Below, piece after piece: positions 34,160 through 43,982 of a stretch of DNA of 64,000 bases (positions are counted from its first letter, which is position 1; each line of letters starts with the position of its first letter). The stretch is from Dipteris shenzhenensis (Eukaryota; Polypodiophyta; Polypodiopsida; Gleicheniales): NCBI GenBank assembly GCA_047967505.1, contig CM106540.1; one strand, given 5' to 3'. The notes under the pieces were generated by a model that was not told the DNA's origin, did not search any database, and saw only the letters and a list, made by a program, of their open reading frames with translations. The position numbers and the translations under genes are program-made.

Positions 34160-35455
34160 ATTCTTTGCCACTGCTATAGCACTCTGACTATCAGTGAGAA
34201 TTGGAGAAGGACCCTCCAATAAGAGATGAAGAGCAACGAACAAACGTAGCAGCCAAACACATTCAACTGTCGCTATGAAAGCTGCCCTGTACTTAACTTC
34301 ACATGATTGTAGATTGCTTCTTGCTCAGCCAAGAAATGCAAGCTTTGCCCAAAAGAAAACAATTATCACTAGTGGACTTCCTGGTATCATAGTCTCCAGC
34401 CCAATCTAAATCACCGTAGCCATGCATCTGCAAGTCACCCCCCCTGGGAAACATCAAGCCATAAGACTTTGTGCCTTGCAAATAATAAAAAATGTGTTTT
34501 ACAACCTGCCAATGTGTTGTCTTTGGGCTGGGCATATATTTGCTCACTTGAGATACTGCATAATGAATATCGGGCCACTGAATGCTTTCTGCCATGCTAT
34601 GCCTTCAAAGTTTTTGTGGGAGCCCGATTCAAAACATAGTTTGCACATATGAGGCCTTCAAGCCAAAACCTGTGAGGCAACTTTTTATTGGTAAGCATGC
34701 ATCTATCCATCTCCATAAGAGTGCGATTCTTGCGCTCAACTTTGCCATTTTGTTGAGGTGTAAGCCTCACTGTAAGCTGATACGTGATGTCTTTCTCCTA
34801 CAAAAATGCCTCAAACTCATGAGACATATACTCCCCCTCTCTATCTGTGCGAAGTGTCTGCACCTTGAGTCCTGTCTCATTCTCAACCATAGCCACAAAG
34901 TGTTTGAAATGCATAAACACTTCTGATTATGCCTTAAGACCATAGACCCAAGTGTAGTTGGTGAAATCATCTATGAATGTAACATAATAGAGATAACCCC
35001 CAAAAGCAGGTGTCCTCATGGGACCGCAGACATCGCTGTGAATGAGTTGTAATTTGCGTGTAGCTCTCACTGCACCATGCTTCTTGAAAGGAAATCTATG
35101 CATCTTGCCAAGCATTCAACCCTCACATGCATGATGAGGAGGTGACTCTAAAGGAGGCAATGCATCAACCATAGCATGCTTCTGAAGTGTCATTAAGCTA
35201 CCATAGCTCATGTGCCAATACCTGGCATGCCATAACTCCGCATTCTGCATCGCAGCAGTGGGAGTGCTCACTGGAAAATGCAAGATCGGATCTTTTCTCA
35301 TATATCAACCTGAAAAAGACCCCGATACAAAGTGCCAAAGAACATCAAAGCATAGTCATTCTCTTTGTTTATGATTGCACACTTAGCATCATCAAATACA
35401 ACATGAAATCCCCCTCTATTGAGAGAGGGCACTGAAAGCAAATTTTTCTTTATAT
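34160..35455 (-). pseudogene. Copia pol relic: gag-pre-integrase, integrase core, RNase H
   Basis: Minus-strand order: NLLSVPSLNRGG (35440) and AELWHARYWHMSYGSLMTL, the gag-pre-integrase zinc region; integrase core with LQLIHSDVCGPM (first Asp), TFIDDFTNYTWVY (second Asp), RTDREGEY and QQNGKVERKNRTLMEM (Glu). At about 34600 the coding jumps from HGRKHSV to PDIHYAVSQVSKYM, so RT is absent. RNase H follows with YGDLDWAGDYDTRKSTSDN and the sequence ends at DSQSAIAVAKN. Stops occur near 35115, 34925 and 34640. It complements the plus-strand fragment: the integrase core missing there is present here, and the RT missing here is present there. Confidence 0.83.
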
Positions 35456-35821
35456 CGGGCAGTTGTACGGAAGCAAATTCTTCTTTGTACGAAAGCTATA
35501 CGGCGCAATTGCAACAGTACGGGTGGCGTGTGCGGCTGACACGTGCAGTACGAAATGCAGGTATGGGATCTGTAAGCTGTACGGATGGCGACGCACATGT
35601 ACAGACAGATAGTCCGTACATTGTATGGACGAGGGTAGGGGACTGACATGTGTACGACACTTGTATGGAATGTGCAGCTCAGGCTGCATGCACAGTTGTA
35701 CGGAATGCGCTGGGAGCTGTACAGGCAGGAGTTGCATGCTTGGGAGCTGTACGGACGGGACCTGAGAGCAGGGAGCTGAGAGCAGATGCAGGAGCTGGGA
35801 GCAGGTCCGGGAAAAAACTCT
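35456..35821 (-). promoter_or_regulatory. Copia leader with GTACGG/CCGTAC motifs
   Basis: Between the PBS and the deletion junction lie five GTACGG and one CCGTAC hexamers (35464 to 35755), with variants GTATGG and GTACGA, plus repeated GGGAGCTG phrases. It resembles the leader arrays of the beta LINEs. It belongs to the Copia because it follows the PBS directly. Confidence 0.5.
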
Positions 35822-35833
35822 GCTCTGATACCA
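35822..35833 (-). other. Copia primer-binding site (initiator tRNA-Met)
   Basis: The minus strand reads TGGTATCAGAGC, the classical plant Copia primer-binding site, two bases after the LTR end (TTCTCACA). Confidence 0.9.
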
Positions 35834-35840
35834 AATGTGA

Positions 35841-35848
35841 GAAACAAG
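35841..35848. repeat. Gamma3 target duplication, left (GAAACAAG)
   Basis: Matches GAATCAAG at 37749-37756 with one mismatch, on both sides of the gamma3 element. Confidence 0.6.
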
Positions 35849-35857
35849 GAGAGCCTG

Positions 35858-37600
35858 TTTTTTTGGATGCCACCCCCAGGACACTCACTTCCTTTTGGAC
35901 AGCCTTGGATTTATTTTGCACGGCTGCAGGTGCACACATTAATTGCCATAAATCCAATGGTTTTTGGATTTGTGAAGATGACACCCTGGATTGGGGTAAT
36001 GATATTGCCTTCACTTGGCGTCTCTGTCAAGTATTTGTGCTGCCAGGTTGGGGTGGGCATCTCTCCCTCACAACAATTTGCTCCGGTGTTGGAGACAATC
36101 AAAAGAAAGCTCCTTTTTTGGAGCTCAGCCAAACTTGACTTGGCTTCCAGGGTGGTGGTGGTTAACCAGGTTCTTCTAGCCATAGCATAGTTTGTATGCT
36201 CTTGTTGGTGCCACTCTACGGATTGTATCACTCAGCTTAAGAGGCACGTACGAAATTTTCTATGGAGTGGTCTAGATGGCACAAGTGGGCCAGCTTCAGG
36301 AGTACACTTCGCAGGATTCCCCCATCCACCTGTGAAGAGATTGAAAGGCAACTTATCATGTGGAATGACAATATTTTGGATGAGCATGGCAGACCACTTG
36401 GAGCTTCTCCTTACATGCAGTGGCCAAGATGGGGAAAGCTTCCTCCAGACCGACAGGCCTGGATGGTTCTTAATCTCAAAGGAAGTGCAGGGAGAGTCCA
36501 GTAGATTGATGCAGCCTTGCCCTTGGATTGGGTGGACACAGATGACATGCCTATTACTTGCTCCACATGGATGGGGGCTTTTTCCATATTGGGAGTTCCT
36601 TTACAGGTGATTGCTTTTCATGACACACATGAGGATGCCTTAGTCTTTGATGTTTCTTCGAGGGGTAGGCTGTCCAGATCCACATACCATATCTTGTTGG
36701 AGGTACCATTTCAGCCAGTCAGGATAGTGGGATTCATGGAGCATGGCTCTCTTTCACAGTGGTACTTGGATCTTGACCCGCTTCTCATCACCCTGGGCTC
36801 ATGGAGGCTATTGCTCTATGGATCCTAACCCGCTTCTCATCACCCTGGGCTCATGGAGACTGTGGCTTTATGGAGGTGTCCCAATTAGGTTTTTGCAGTG
36901 GGACCCTTGGGAATGGGAATGGATAGATGAAGGGCACCGAGAGAAGGGCATCCCCGTTACACGGTCAGTAATGCCAGGAAATTCCAGCTTAGCTGTAGGG
37001 GTTGGAGGCCTACCAGCGCTCCTCATTGGGAAAACTTTCAAATTTTTGTTGACTTGCAAAAAAAAATTTAGCAAAGGCTCTGGAAATCCCACCGGAATAG
37101 AAAAATCACTCTCTTCTTTTGGCTTTCTATTCATGGTGGGATAGCAGTGAACCAATGGAGATCCACGTTCGGAGCTGACCCGTCTTGCCCTCGTTGCCTT
37201 TCTGTTTTGGAGACAATATAGCACTGCCTTTGGGATTGCAGACAGGCGAGAATCATATGGAAGGGGTTTGCAAGACTTTTCAGCTCTTTTGTTCGCCTAC
37301 CTTTCTATATGACCTGGGGATCAGTAGCTTGGCTCACTCTTTTAGGACCCCAAGTGACTTGACTCCTCTTGGGCTCTTCACATCCGACGACACCTTGTGG
37401 AGTCGTGCTCTTTAGAGGATGTTCCGGCCTGTCTCTTCAGGGCTGCTCATTCATTGGTTGACTCTCCATGGGAGGTCTTAGCTAGCATTGCAGCATGGCA
37501 CATTTGGAGAGCCAGATGCACTGAGGCTTTGGAGGGTTCTCAGGTTTCTTGGCCAGTACTTGGATAGATATAGTACACACTCTGTTGGCATTTTCAGCCT
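35858..37600 (+). pseudogene. Gamma3 LINE ORF2 C-terminal fragment
   Basis: Segments: FLDATPRTLTSFWTALDLF with GAHINCHKSNGFW (35860-35970), SQQFAPVLETIKRKLLFW (36060-36120), FRSTLRRIPPSTCEEIERQ (36290-36350), and the C-terminal region LVFDVSSRGRLSRSTYH and FQPVRIVGFMEH (36640-36760). The zinc-binding part is around 37160-37240 (CPRCLS, then HCLW). A 52-base direct duplication at about 36777-36880 shifts the frame. Several frameshifts occur; no function is possible. Confidence 0.78.
36777..36880. repeat. 52-bp direct tandem duplication inside gamma3
   Basis: CCCGCTTCTCATCACCCTGG occurs at about 36778 and again 52 bases later, followed by the same GCTCATGGAG phrase. Gamma1 has one copy of the matching region. 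Confidence 0.75.
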
Positions 37601-37748
37601 CAGCCTTGGTTTCTTTCTACCTCATTCCTCTGAGGTGTTTTTATTACATGCTTAGCATGTTGTATTTCCGCACAGAGCTTGCTCTAGCAAGTTTCTTTCT
37701 TACTTAATAGAAGTCTCTTTTTTGCCAAAAAAAAAAAAAAAAAAAAAA

Positions 37749-37756
37749 GAATCAAG
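37749..37756. repeat. Gamma3 target duplication, right (GAATCAAG)
   Basis: Right partner of 35841-35848; LTR sequence resumes here. Confidence 0.6.
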
Positions 37757-37919
37757 CTGAACGTAGGTCTACTCAATAGTGGACAGAAATGAAGTAAGTA
37801 CAAAAGAGAGATGAGGGGTTTTGTTCAAGTGACAAAACCCTATCTAATCACTAACCGTAGTTAGGGATTAGACTGTGGTTAATTGGCCACTGCCTAGAAT
37901 ATAATAATAATTCTAACAA

Positions 37920-38339
37920 TTAATGCAGAACTGCAATCAATAAAGACAGAGGTTACTATAGAGGTAGATACAAAGGTCAAAAAAGAAAGGCCAAGCAAGA
38001 TAATGCACTTAAAATCAGGATCGGGGCGGTTGGTATGAGGAAAACTCATTTTTTGACACCTTTGAAGAGATTAAGGAGGCAGTCCCAACTATTAATTGGC
38101 TAGAAGATGAAGATGTAATTCACATCCATCAAGCTGGGACCCACGCTGTACTTATTCTTAGCACATGGGCTGCAAGAACATTCTTCGCTATCCACTAAAC
38201 TGAAAGGGACAATAAGTATGGGTAGCCAAGGAGCTTGCTAGAGCACAACTGAATTAAAGGGTACGTGAGGTAGACAGGCTAGCAAAGGGGCGGAACTTTG
38301 TGAGGGCATGACCCTCATCAAGGAGTTTAGATCAAAACC
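37920..38339 (+). pseudogene. Possible LINE ORF1 relic (weak)
   Basis: An open stretch near 38040-38195 reads FDTFEEIKEAVPTINWLED then VIHIHQAGTHAVLIL, which resembles the first conserved block of plant LINE ORF1 proteins in pattern (acidic patch, then hydrophobic strand). Similarity is only by eye. Upstream and downstream bases carry stops. Confidence 0.3.
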
Positions 38340-38565
38340 AAAAGAACCTCAGTCTTAAACTGATGTATGACCGTCGATTGTCTTACCTTTTAAGACTACA
38401 ATGTAGGTACGTCATAATAACTCGGAGTCTCTTTATACAGCACTTGGGAGCTGCCTTGTGACCTCCCTGAACGGATGTATTAGCTGGTTTTTTTGCTGTC
38501 CAATAGACCCATTGGTCTCCCATGGACATTAATAGACTTTCTTTGTTTCTTTCTCTTTTGTTGAT
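38340..38565 (+). mobile_element. LINE epsilon 3' end, degraded
   Basis: ATAGACCCATTGGTCT and TTAATAGACTTTCTTTGTTTC at 38507-38556 match, in reverse, the epsilon end at 57375-57430. Upstream similarity is weak. Confidence 0.45.
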
Positions 38566-39189
38566 TAAACGTTGAAGCTATAAAATATTGGCCATTCTTA
38601 CATCATTGAGCTATAATAGGTATGTTGAAAATAAACAATCCCCACCTCAGAAATTAGTGAGTTATTATGGTTGTTGGAGGAGCTGTCCAGTTCCATCTCT
38701 GCAAAGAAAGCCTCCAAAACAAATGCAATCACCTGCGATTCGACAACAAAACAAGAGTGAAATAAACAAATTTCATCCATGATTTTGCACACTATAAAGA
38801 GACCTAAGGGGTTGCAGAGCTTCTCTTTTTTAGAAGCAAAATACTAAACATTGGTTCCCCATTAGGACTTACAACATCAAATAAAACACCTGAGTTATTA
38901 TTCAAGAGAAGTGCAGTAAACTTACAAGGTTTAGAAGGAAAAGGATGGCAAATGCATAGAAACTAATAAAATATATTGAAGTCCACCAACTCCCAGTTAA
39001 TGTAACAAAGCTCTGCACATCACACAAGAATATCATATATTTCAGTATGTTATCTATGCAAGAGCAGGACACATCATCTTCTTAGTGGTTTACATAGGCG
39101 CTTCCCAGGCGGAGTATTCCTTCCATTCCAAACTCAGTGAATTTTGCAACATTAAAGGAATATAACCTTCCTCATCTTTCAATCTGTTT
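38566..39189. other. No feature recognised
   Basis: About 620 AT-rich bases without a convincing frame. Short open stretches (for example 38588-38782) have no family motif. Confidence 0.5.
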
Positions 39190-39530
39190 CCAGGGACCCA
39201 CTGTTAGATGTATGACCAAGAAAATACGAGCAAGGATGGCATAACATGAAAGAAATCGTCCATCCAAAAGTCTCTACAACAAAACTGAAAAAGAAAAGCA
39301 CCCTAGACGGCTCTCACAAGAGAATGAAGACTTTCTTCTCTTTCCCCTTTTTAATCCGAGGGTAACTCTACCATGTTGATGTCACCCCTAAGAAACCAAG
39401 AGTCTGCAATAGGGGCCCAGGATAGCAGTTCCTTCCAAAACAAGACACGCTCCCCTCTAGTATTAGGGAACCTTGCATCCACCAATCAAAAGTAAAATCT
39501 ATTGTGCTCTATAGGGAGTGATGATGTCGT
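39190..39530 (-). pseudogene. LINE endonuclease relic
   Basis: The minus strand reads, with stops, LFWKELLSWAPIADSWF, then RGDINMVELPSD (GGDFN box altered to RGDIN) and KGERRKSSFS. This matches the gamma1 endonuclease around 29420-29600. The rest of the element is not visible, so it is an old fragment. Confidence 0.6.
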
Positions 39531-40236
39531 GTCCAACCAATAGGGGGAGAATACAATCTAAATTTATCCAATAGCAGTTGCTCATCGACAGGAGGAAGTA
39601 GGTTAAAGATGTTTTACTCGACCTAGTAAACCGATTCCCCCCTACCAAGAGAGTCTCTTGAAATAGTGGAGGGGAGCAAGCTGTGCGAGGAGGAAAATGG
39701 TATGAGGAAAGGATCCCTCTCTAAAAATCTGAAATGTAGGAGTACAGGTGACAAAGATGAAAGGTACGAATTCTGCCAATTGCACAATCAACCAAAGGCT
39801 AAAAGGAATTACTTTTGAATCAACTTAAAAGGTATTACGATCCATTTGAAAAGGCATCACTTTGAACCAACTGAAGGTTTTCAAAATCCTTGCCTGCAAC
39901 AATGGGGTTGCAAAAGAGCCCAAAGGGGCATCTGCTGAAGGGGGCTCAATAAAGGACCTTCCCCTACTTGAAGTTACAAAGAGTCACCCTAGGTCCTCCA
40001 TTAGGAGGGTGGACCTGCTGAGTTCAGGGAGAGAGGGGTACAAGATGGAGTCCCAAGATCCAGGGAAAGCCTCTTGATCCAGGGGAATTGGATCTAAAAA
40101 ATTGGCCTCTATTACATGACCCATTATGTTGAGGGGTAGTAAGGGCCTCTAGAACATCCTATCGTCGAGTGCTAGGAATTGCTAGAACCTTGATGGTCAT
40201 TGGAGATATTAGGGTTAGCAACAATGACCCTAACTC
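39531..40236. other. No feature recognised
   Basis: A-rich DNA; a short open frame at 39862-40077 has no recognisable motif. Confidence 0.45.
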
Positions 40237-41247
40237 TCAGGACACTGTCAGCCCTGGCTGCCTCTACTACAGAAGAAGGGAAACCAGGGAGAGAGGGAGA
40301 CCTTTCTGACCAAACCGAAAGAGCTGTGGTAGACTTGTGCAAGACTAGGGAACTTGACAAATCAATAAGTGACCAGTTTGTCGTCTTCCATTGGGTTGAA
40401 ACCCATTGGAAAAGGTGGGAGGAAGATTATCCTAGAGCCAAGTGCTAAAGGGCTAGCTTGAAGCTCAATAGTTGTGACTCTAGGGAATCAAAGACCACCC
40501 AAAAGAAAACCTCTCGCCAACAATTAAATGTCTAAAAGGTGCAAAGAGAGGTCATAAGGAAGGGCAGCAAGCATCCAGTCCTTGGCCAAACTCCTAGATG
40601 AGTGGGATCCATGGATGCATGCGAAGAGTTAGTGGAGCTCTCAAGTTCCACGTACTTTTGAAGCTACTACTGCAGCTCATCTTTGCAAAATGTGCATCTT
40701 GTAATGGCCAGTGGAAGGGGACAAAAATTAGCTGAATGGGGAGTCAGGACACTGTCAGCCCTGGCTGCCTCTACTACAAAAGAAGGGAAACCAGGGAGAG
40801 AGGGAGACATTTGTGACCAAACTGAAAGAGGTTGTGGTAGACTTGTGGAAGACTAGGGAACCTGACAAATCAAGAAGTGACCAGTTATCATCTTCCATTG
40901 GGTTGAAACCCATTGGGAAAGGTGAGACGAAGATTATCCTAGAGCCAAGTGCTAAAGGGCTAGCTTGAAGCTCAATAGTTGTGACTCTACAGAATCAAAG
41001 AGCACCTGAAAGAAAACCTCTCGCCAACAATTAAATCTCTGAAAGGTGCAAAGAGAGGTCATAAGGAAGGGCAGCAAACATCCGGTCCTTGGCCAAAGTC
41101 CTAGACGAGTGGGATCCATGGATGCATACAAAGAGTTAGTGGAGCTCTCAAGTTCCATGTACTTTTGAAGCTACTGAAAATCATCTTTGGAAAATGTGCA
41201 TGCTATAATGGCCAGTGGAAAGGGACAAGGATAAGCTGAATGGGGAG
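40237..41247. repeat. 507-bp direct tandem duplication
   Basis: 40237-40743 and 40744-41247 are adjacent copies beginning TCAGGACACTGTCAGCCC and ending GCTGAATGGGGAG, differing by scattered substitutions and small indels. The minus strand has open stretches such as NCWREVFF-like sequence that might be LINE ORF1, but I could not place it in a family. Confidence 0.85.
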
Positions 41248-41817
41248 CTATACATCAATCTTGGGTGGAGGGATGACTTGAAACCTTTGAATATCCATCC
41301 GTCACTTGCTAGGGTCACCCTAGGAGAGAGAAGACGAAAGATAGGACAGTGCAAACTGTGTGTGAGGAAAGATATAAGGGATGTAGAACTGAGGTGAAGT
41401 TTGGGTGAATTGTAGTGGCAATTGAAAGCAGAAGGTAATGACAGTCGGGGGCAGAAGAAAGGGGCAGCTGTGGGTGAACCGAAACAAGAGGCATACAGAG
41501 GTGCAAACTACTGTATTGTTGTGCAGAAGAGGAAAGAGGCAAAGGCGGGGGCAGCAGCAAGAAACAAGAGTACGGGATAAAGCAGAAGGCAAGAGGACCA
41601 TACAGCGGTATGGAATGGAACGGACTGTTGTATGGGTTGGGAGCAAACAGTAGAGGCGAACCGGAAACAACAGTGGAGGGAGAACAGACTGGGAGGCTAG
41701 AAGAAGCAAAAATATCAGAAGCGGAAGAAGACAGATGGGATGAGAAAGGGCAGGCAGAGTGGAGCGGAAGGAGTACAAGCGGGCCCTGCAGGAGCAGAAT
41801 GTGAGCACAGACAAACC
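41248..41817. other. Purine-rich flank, no gene
   Basis: The plus strand is rich in GA/AGG. The long minus-strand open frame through it continues into the alpha2 leader and is compositional, with no family motif. Confidence 0.5.
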
Positions 41818-41830
41818 ATACACAAGTACA
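41818..41830. repeat. Alpha2 target-site duplication, left
   Basis: ATACACAAGTACA here equals 48718-48730. The first A may belong to the tail, so the true length is 12 or 13 bases. Confidence 0.85.
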
Positions 41831-42074
41831 TCCCCTTTCCTCCTCGTCTCCCCCGCCCAGCGCTGCACTGCCCCCCCCCCTCCCTCCTCCTTCCTTCCCC
41901 CTACGCCACTCGCTCCCTCTCCACCACCTCTCCCCCTCCCGCTTCCCCGTACCTCTCCATCCCTCCCTCTTTCCTCCCCCGCCTCCGTACCACTCCCCCC
42001 TCCTTTGAATCTGCCATTTCCTTTTCCTTTTCACTCCCCCGCCTTTTGGAGCGTTCGCAGTTTGTCGGTGCGGT

Positions 42075-43982
42075 ATGGCGGCCATGAGCCCGGAACCGGA
42101 GGCCCAGATGGACCCCCCCCCTCCATCAGCCTACCGCATAACACTGACAGAGCATCAGGTCTCCTTGGTGAAGCAGGACGCCACGGACTTCTCCCAGACA
42201 TCCGTTTATGGGAGAGTCATTGGCTACGCCCCTTCATGAGCAAACATCAGGGACTGGTTGCAGTCCACCCTCTACCTTGAGGACAGCCACATTGAGGAGG
42301 TTGCACTCATGGGACGTGGTATCTTCTGGCTCAAGCTCTCCTCAACATAGGCTGCGAGCGATATGATCAGACGGTCCCCTACTTTTGTGCGTGGGAAGAT
42401 CATCCTTATGGTCCCATGGTATAGGGGTTTCAGTGTAGCGGACTTCGATGCCCGCATCCACATTCCTTGCCATCCAGCTACCCTCATTTTCCCAGGCCTC
42501 GCAACTGAGCTTCGCCCGATCATCAAGGACCTGGGGGCGCACTTTGGTTGGCACATGCAAGACACCTTCGTTGATGCGGCGGCAGCCCAAGGGGTGCCAC
42601 GTGTCAAAGTGGCAGTCCTAGATCTGCAGAGTATCCCCTCGGAGTTCGAGATTGAGACGGATTTAGGTGTGGTGACGCAGTGCACTATGGTCACTGGTCG
42701 CCCAGATTAGTGTTTGAGATGCCACGGCTTCGGGCACCAGGCGCGCGCCTGCCCTCGCTTCACGAGGACAGAACCTCAGAAGGCCCCCATCCAGGCAACT
42801 CAGGATCCCCCCCGCCAGGCATCGACACCCCCTCCCGAAGCGGAAGGCTGGACGGAGGTCAAAAGAAAACGAAAAGGAAACAAAACAGGACCAAAAAAGC
42901 CTTCCCATCTACAGCAAGAGCCCTCTGTGGTCACCAATGAGCAGCAGCCCGGTAAGGGGAAGGAGAAAGGGAAGGAGAAGATCAGCCAGCCTCCCCCTCA
43001 TCCTTCACACCGCCCCCCCTCCCCTCCCCCCTCCTCCTCGGTCCCCCTACCTCCCCCCCCCCCAGGATCCCCCCCAGCACTGTTGGTTTCAGCCCCCCCC
43101 TCTCCCTCGAGCATGATCCCGAGGGAAACCCCCCCTCCGCCTGCGCCACCTGCGGCCCCGGAGCCGGAACAGACCTCCCCCGCGCCTATCCCTCCTGGCC
43201 CGGCGGAGGGGAGAGGCCCTTCCCCGCAGATGGCCAGTACCAATCCAGCTTGTTTGACAGCCAGCACCCCTCTCTCTGGTTCAGACTCCCCATCCTCGTC
43301 CCCACACCCAAGGGCTGCTCCTAGAGCTCTACCTTTGGAGTTTTACCGAGCAGGACCCTGGGAATATTTGGATGCAGCGGGTATTGGCTCCTTCCCTGCA
43401 TGCCTAGACATCAGCATCTTCTTCCTCCGAAAGGGGGCGGAGGGTAAGGTCTCCGTCCTTGCCCCCCACGATGGCCCTAGCTATTCCTTCACTATCACCA
43501 GTGACGGGAATGAGCAATGGACGAATGAAAACGTTTGGGAGACGATTCGAGATCAGTCCCAGGAGCAGGTGCAAGACTGGATCGATAGCAGAGCAGCGGA
43601 GCTTCTTCAGCAGCAGTGGAAGGAGCGTGACGTTTGTCTGCGATGGCGCCACAGCGCCAAACGATTCTGCCTTTTGGTCATTATTCGACCACCTCTGGAG
43701 TGGGTCTACGCGGAAGGGCTCCGCCCGTGGAGGACCTCAGAGGTAGCGGGCTTCTACAGTATTTCCCTGGCAGAGGCGTCGAGTTGGTTAGAGAGAGCTT
43801 ACCACCATGGGACGAAGGGCCTCTCCACTCTGTTGAAGGTTTTAGAGGATGGGTCCGATGATCCGACCTCTCCTTCAAAACCCTCACAGAAGCACCTTCG
43901 ACTGCACACTGGACATCCTCCGGCCACCTCGAGATCGACCGCAAGCAGACAGCTGTTTGTGGCCCATCTCCCCTCTTCATGA
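42075..43982 (+). pseudogene. Alpha2 LINE ORF1 (RNA-binding; CCHC; extra C-terminal domain), three stops
   Basis: Start ATG at 42075 (MAAMSPEPEAQ) as in alpha3 and alpha4. One frame of 636 codons ends with TGA at 43980-43982. Parts: N-terminal DUF4283-like domain (MGRGIFWLKLS, PWYRGFSVADFDAR, LIFPGLATELRPI); knuckle CLRCHGFGHQARACPRF; Lys-rich then long Pro-rich linker (about 42950-43330); and a conserved C-terminal domain from LEFYRAGPWEYLDA to KGLSTLLKVLEDG (43340-43860). Stops: TGA near 42238, TAG near 42348 and TAG at 42708-42710 (alpha4 has CAG there). The stop overlaps the ORF2 start. Confidence 0.88.

Larger units (their letters stand above)
35849..37748 (+). mobile_element. LINE gamma copy 3, 5'-truncated, 1.9 kb
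   Basis: It begins in the RT palm just after the catalytic box and ends with T6, GCC and an A22 tail (37718-37748). It sits inside the Copia 5' LTR with a near-perfect 8-base duplication, so it is younger than the Copia. Compared with gamma1 it has lost about 100 codons after LWSGLDGT (36270). Confidence 0.88.
34160..37919 (-). mobile_element. Copia retrotransposon fragment, minus strand (5' LTR, PBS, leader, partial pol)
   Basis: On the minus strand: LTR (37919 to 35836, split by a LINE), PBS, a GTACGG-rich leader, then gag-pre-integrase and integrase, and a short RNase H piece ending at 34160. Gag, protease and nearly all of RT are deleted. The left end abuts the truncated LTR of the plus-strand fragment, so the two face each other tail to tail. 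Confidence 0.83.
35836..37919 (-). repeat. Copia 5' LTR split by LINE gamma3
   Basis: On the minus strand the LTR begins at 37919 (TGTTAGAATTATTATT) and ends at 35836 (GTTTCTCACA). Without the LINE and one copy of its target duplication it is about 180 bases. It contains a TTTTGTCACTTGAACAAAA inverted repeat near 37830, shared with the 25.0 kb LTR. Confidence 0.8.

Noticed and set aside
40200-40448. 82-codon plus-strand frame as a gene
   Set aside because: It falls in the 507-bp duplication; the second copy does not keep the frame.
41315-42085. Long minus-strand open frame (256 codons) across 41315-42085
   Set aside because: It spans the boundary of the alpha2 leader and the purine-rich flank, and codes only low-complexity Gly/Arg then Leu/Pro/Ser; an artefact of skewed composition.
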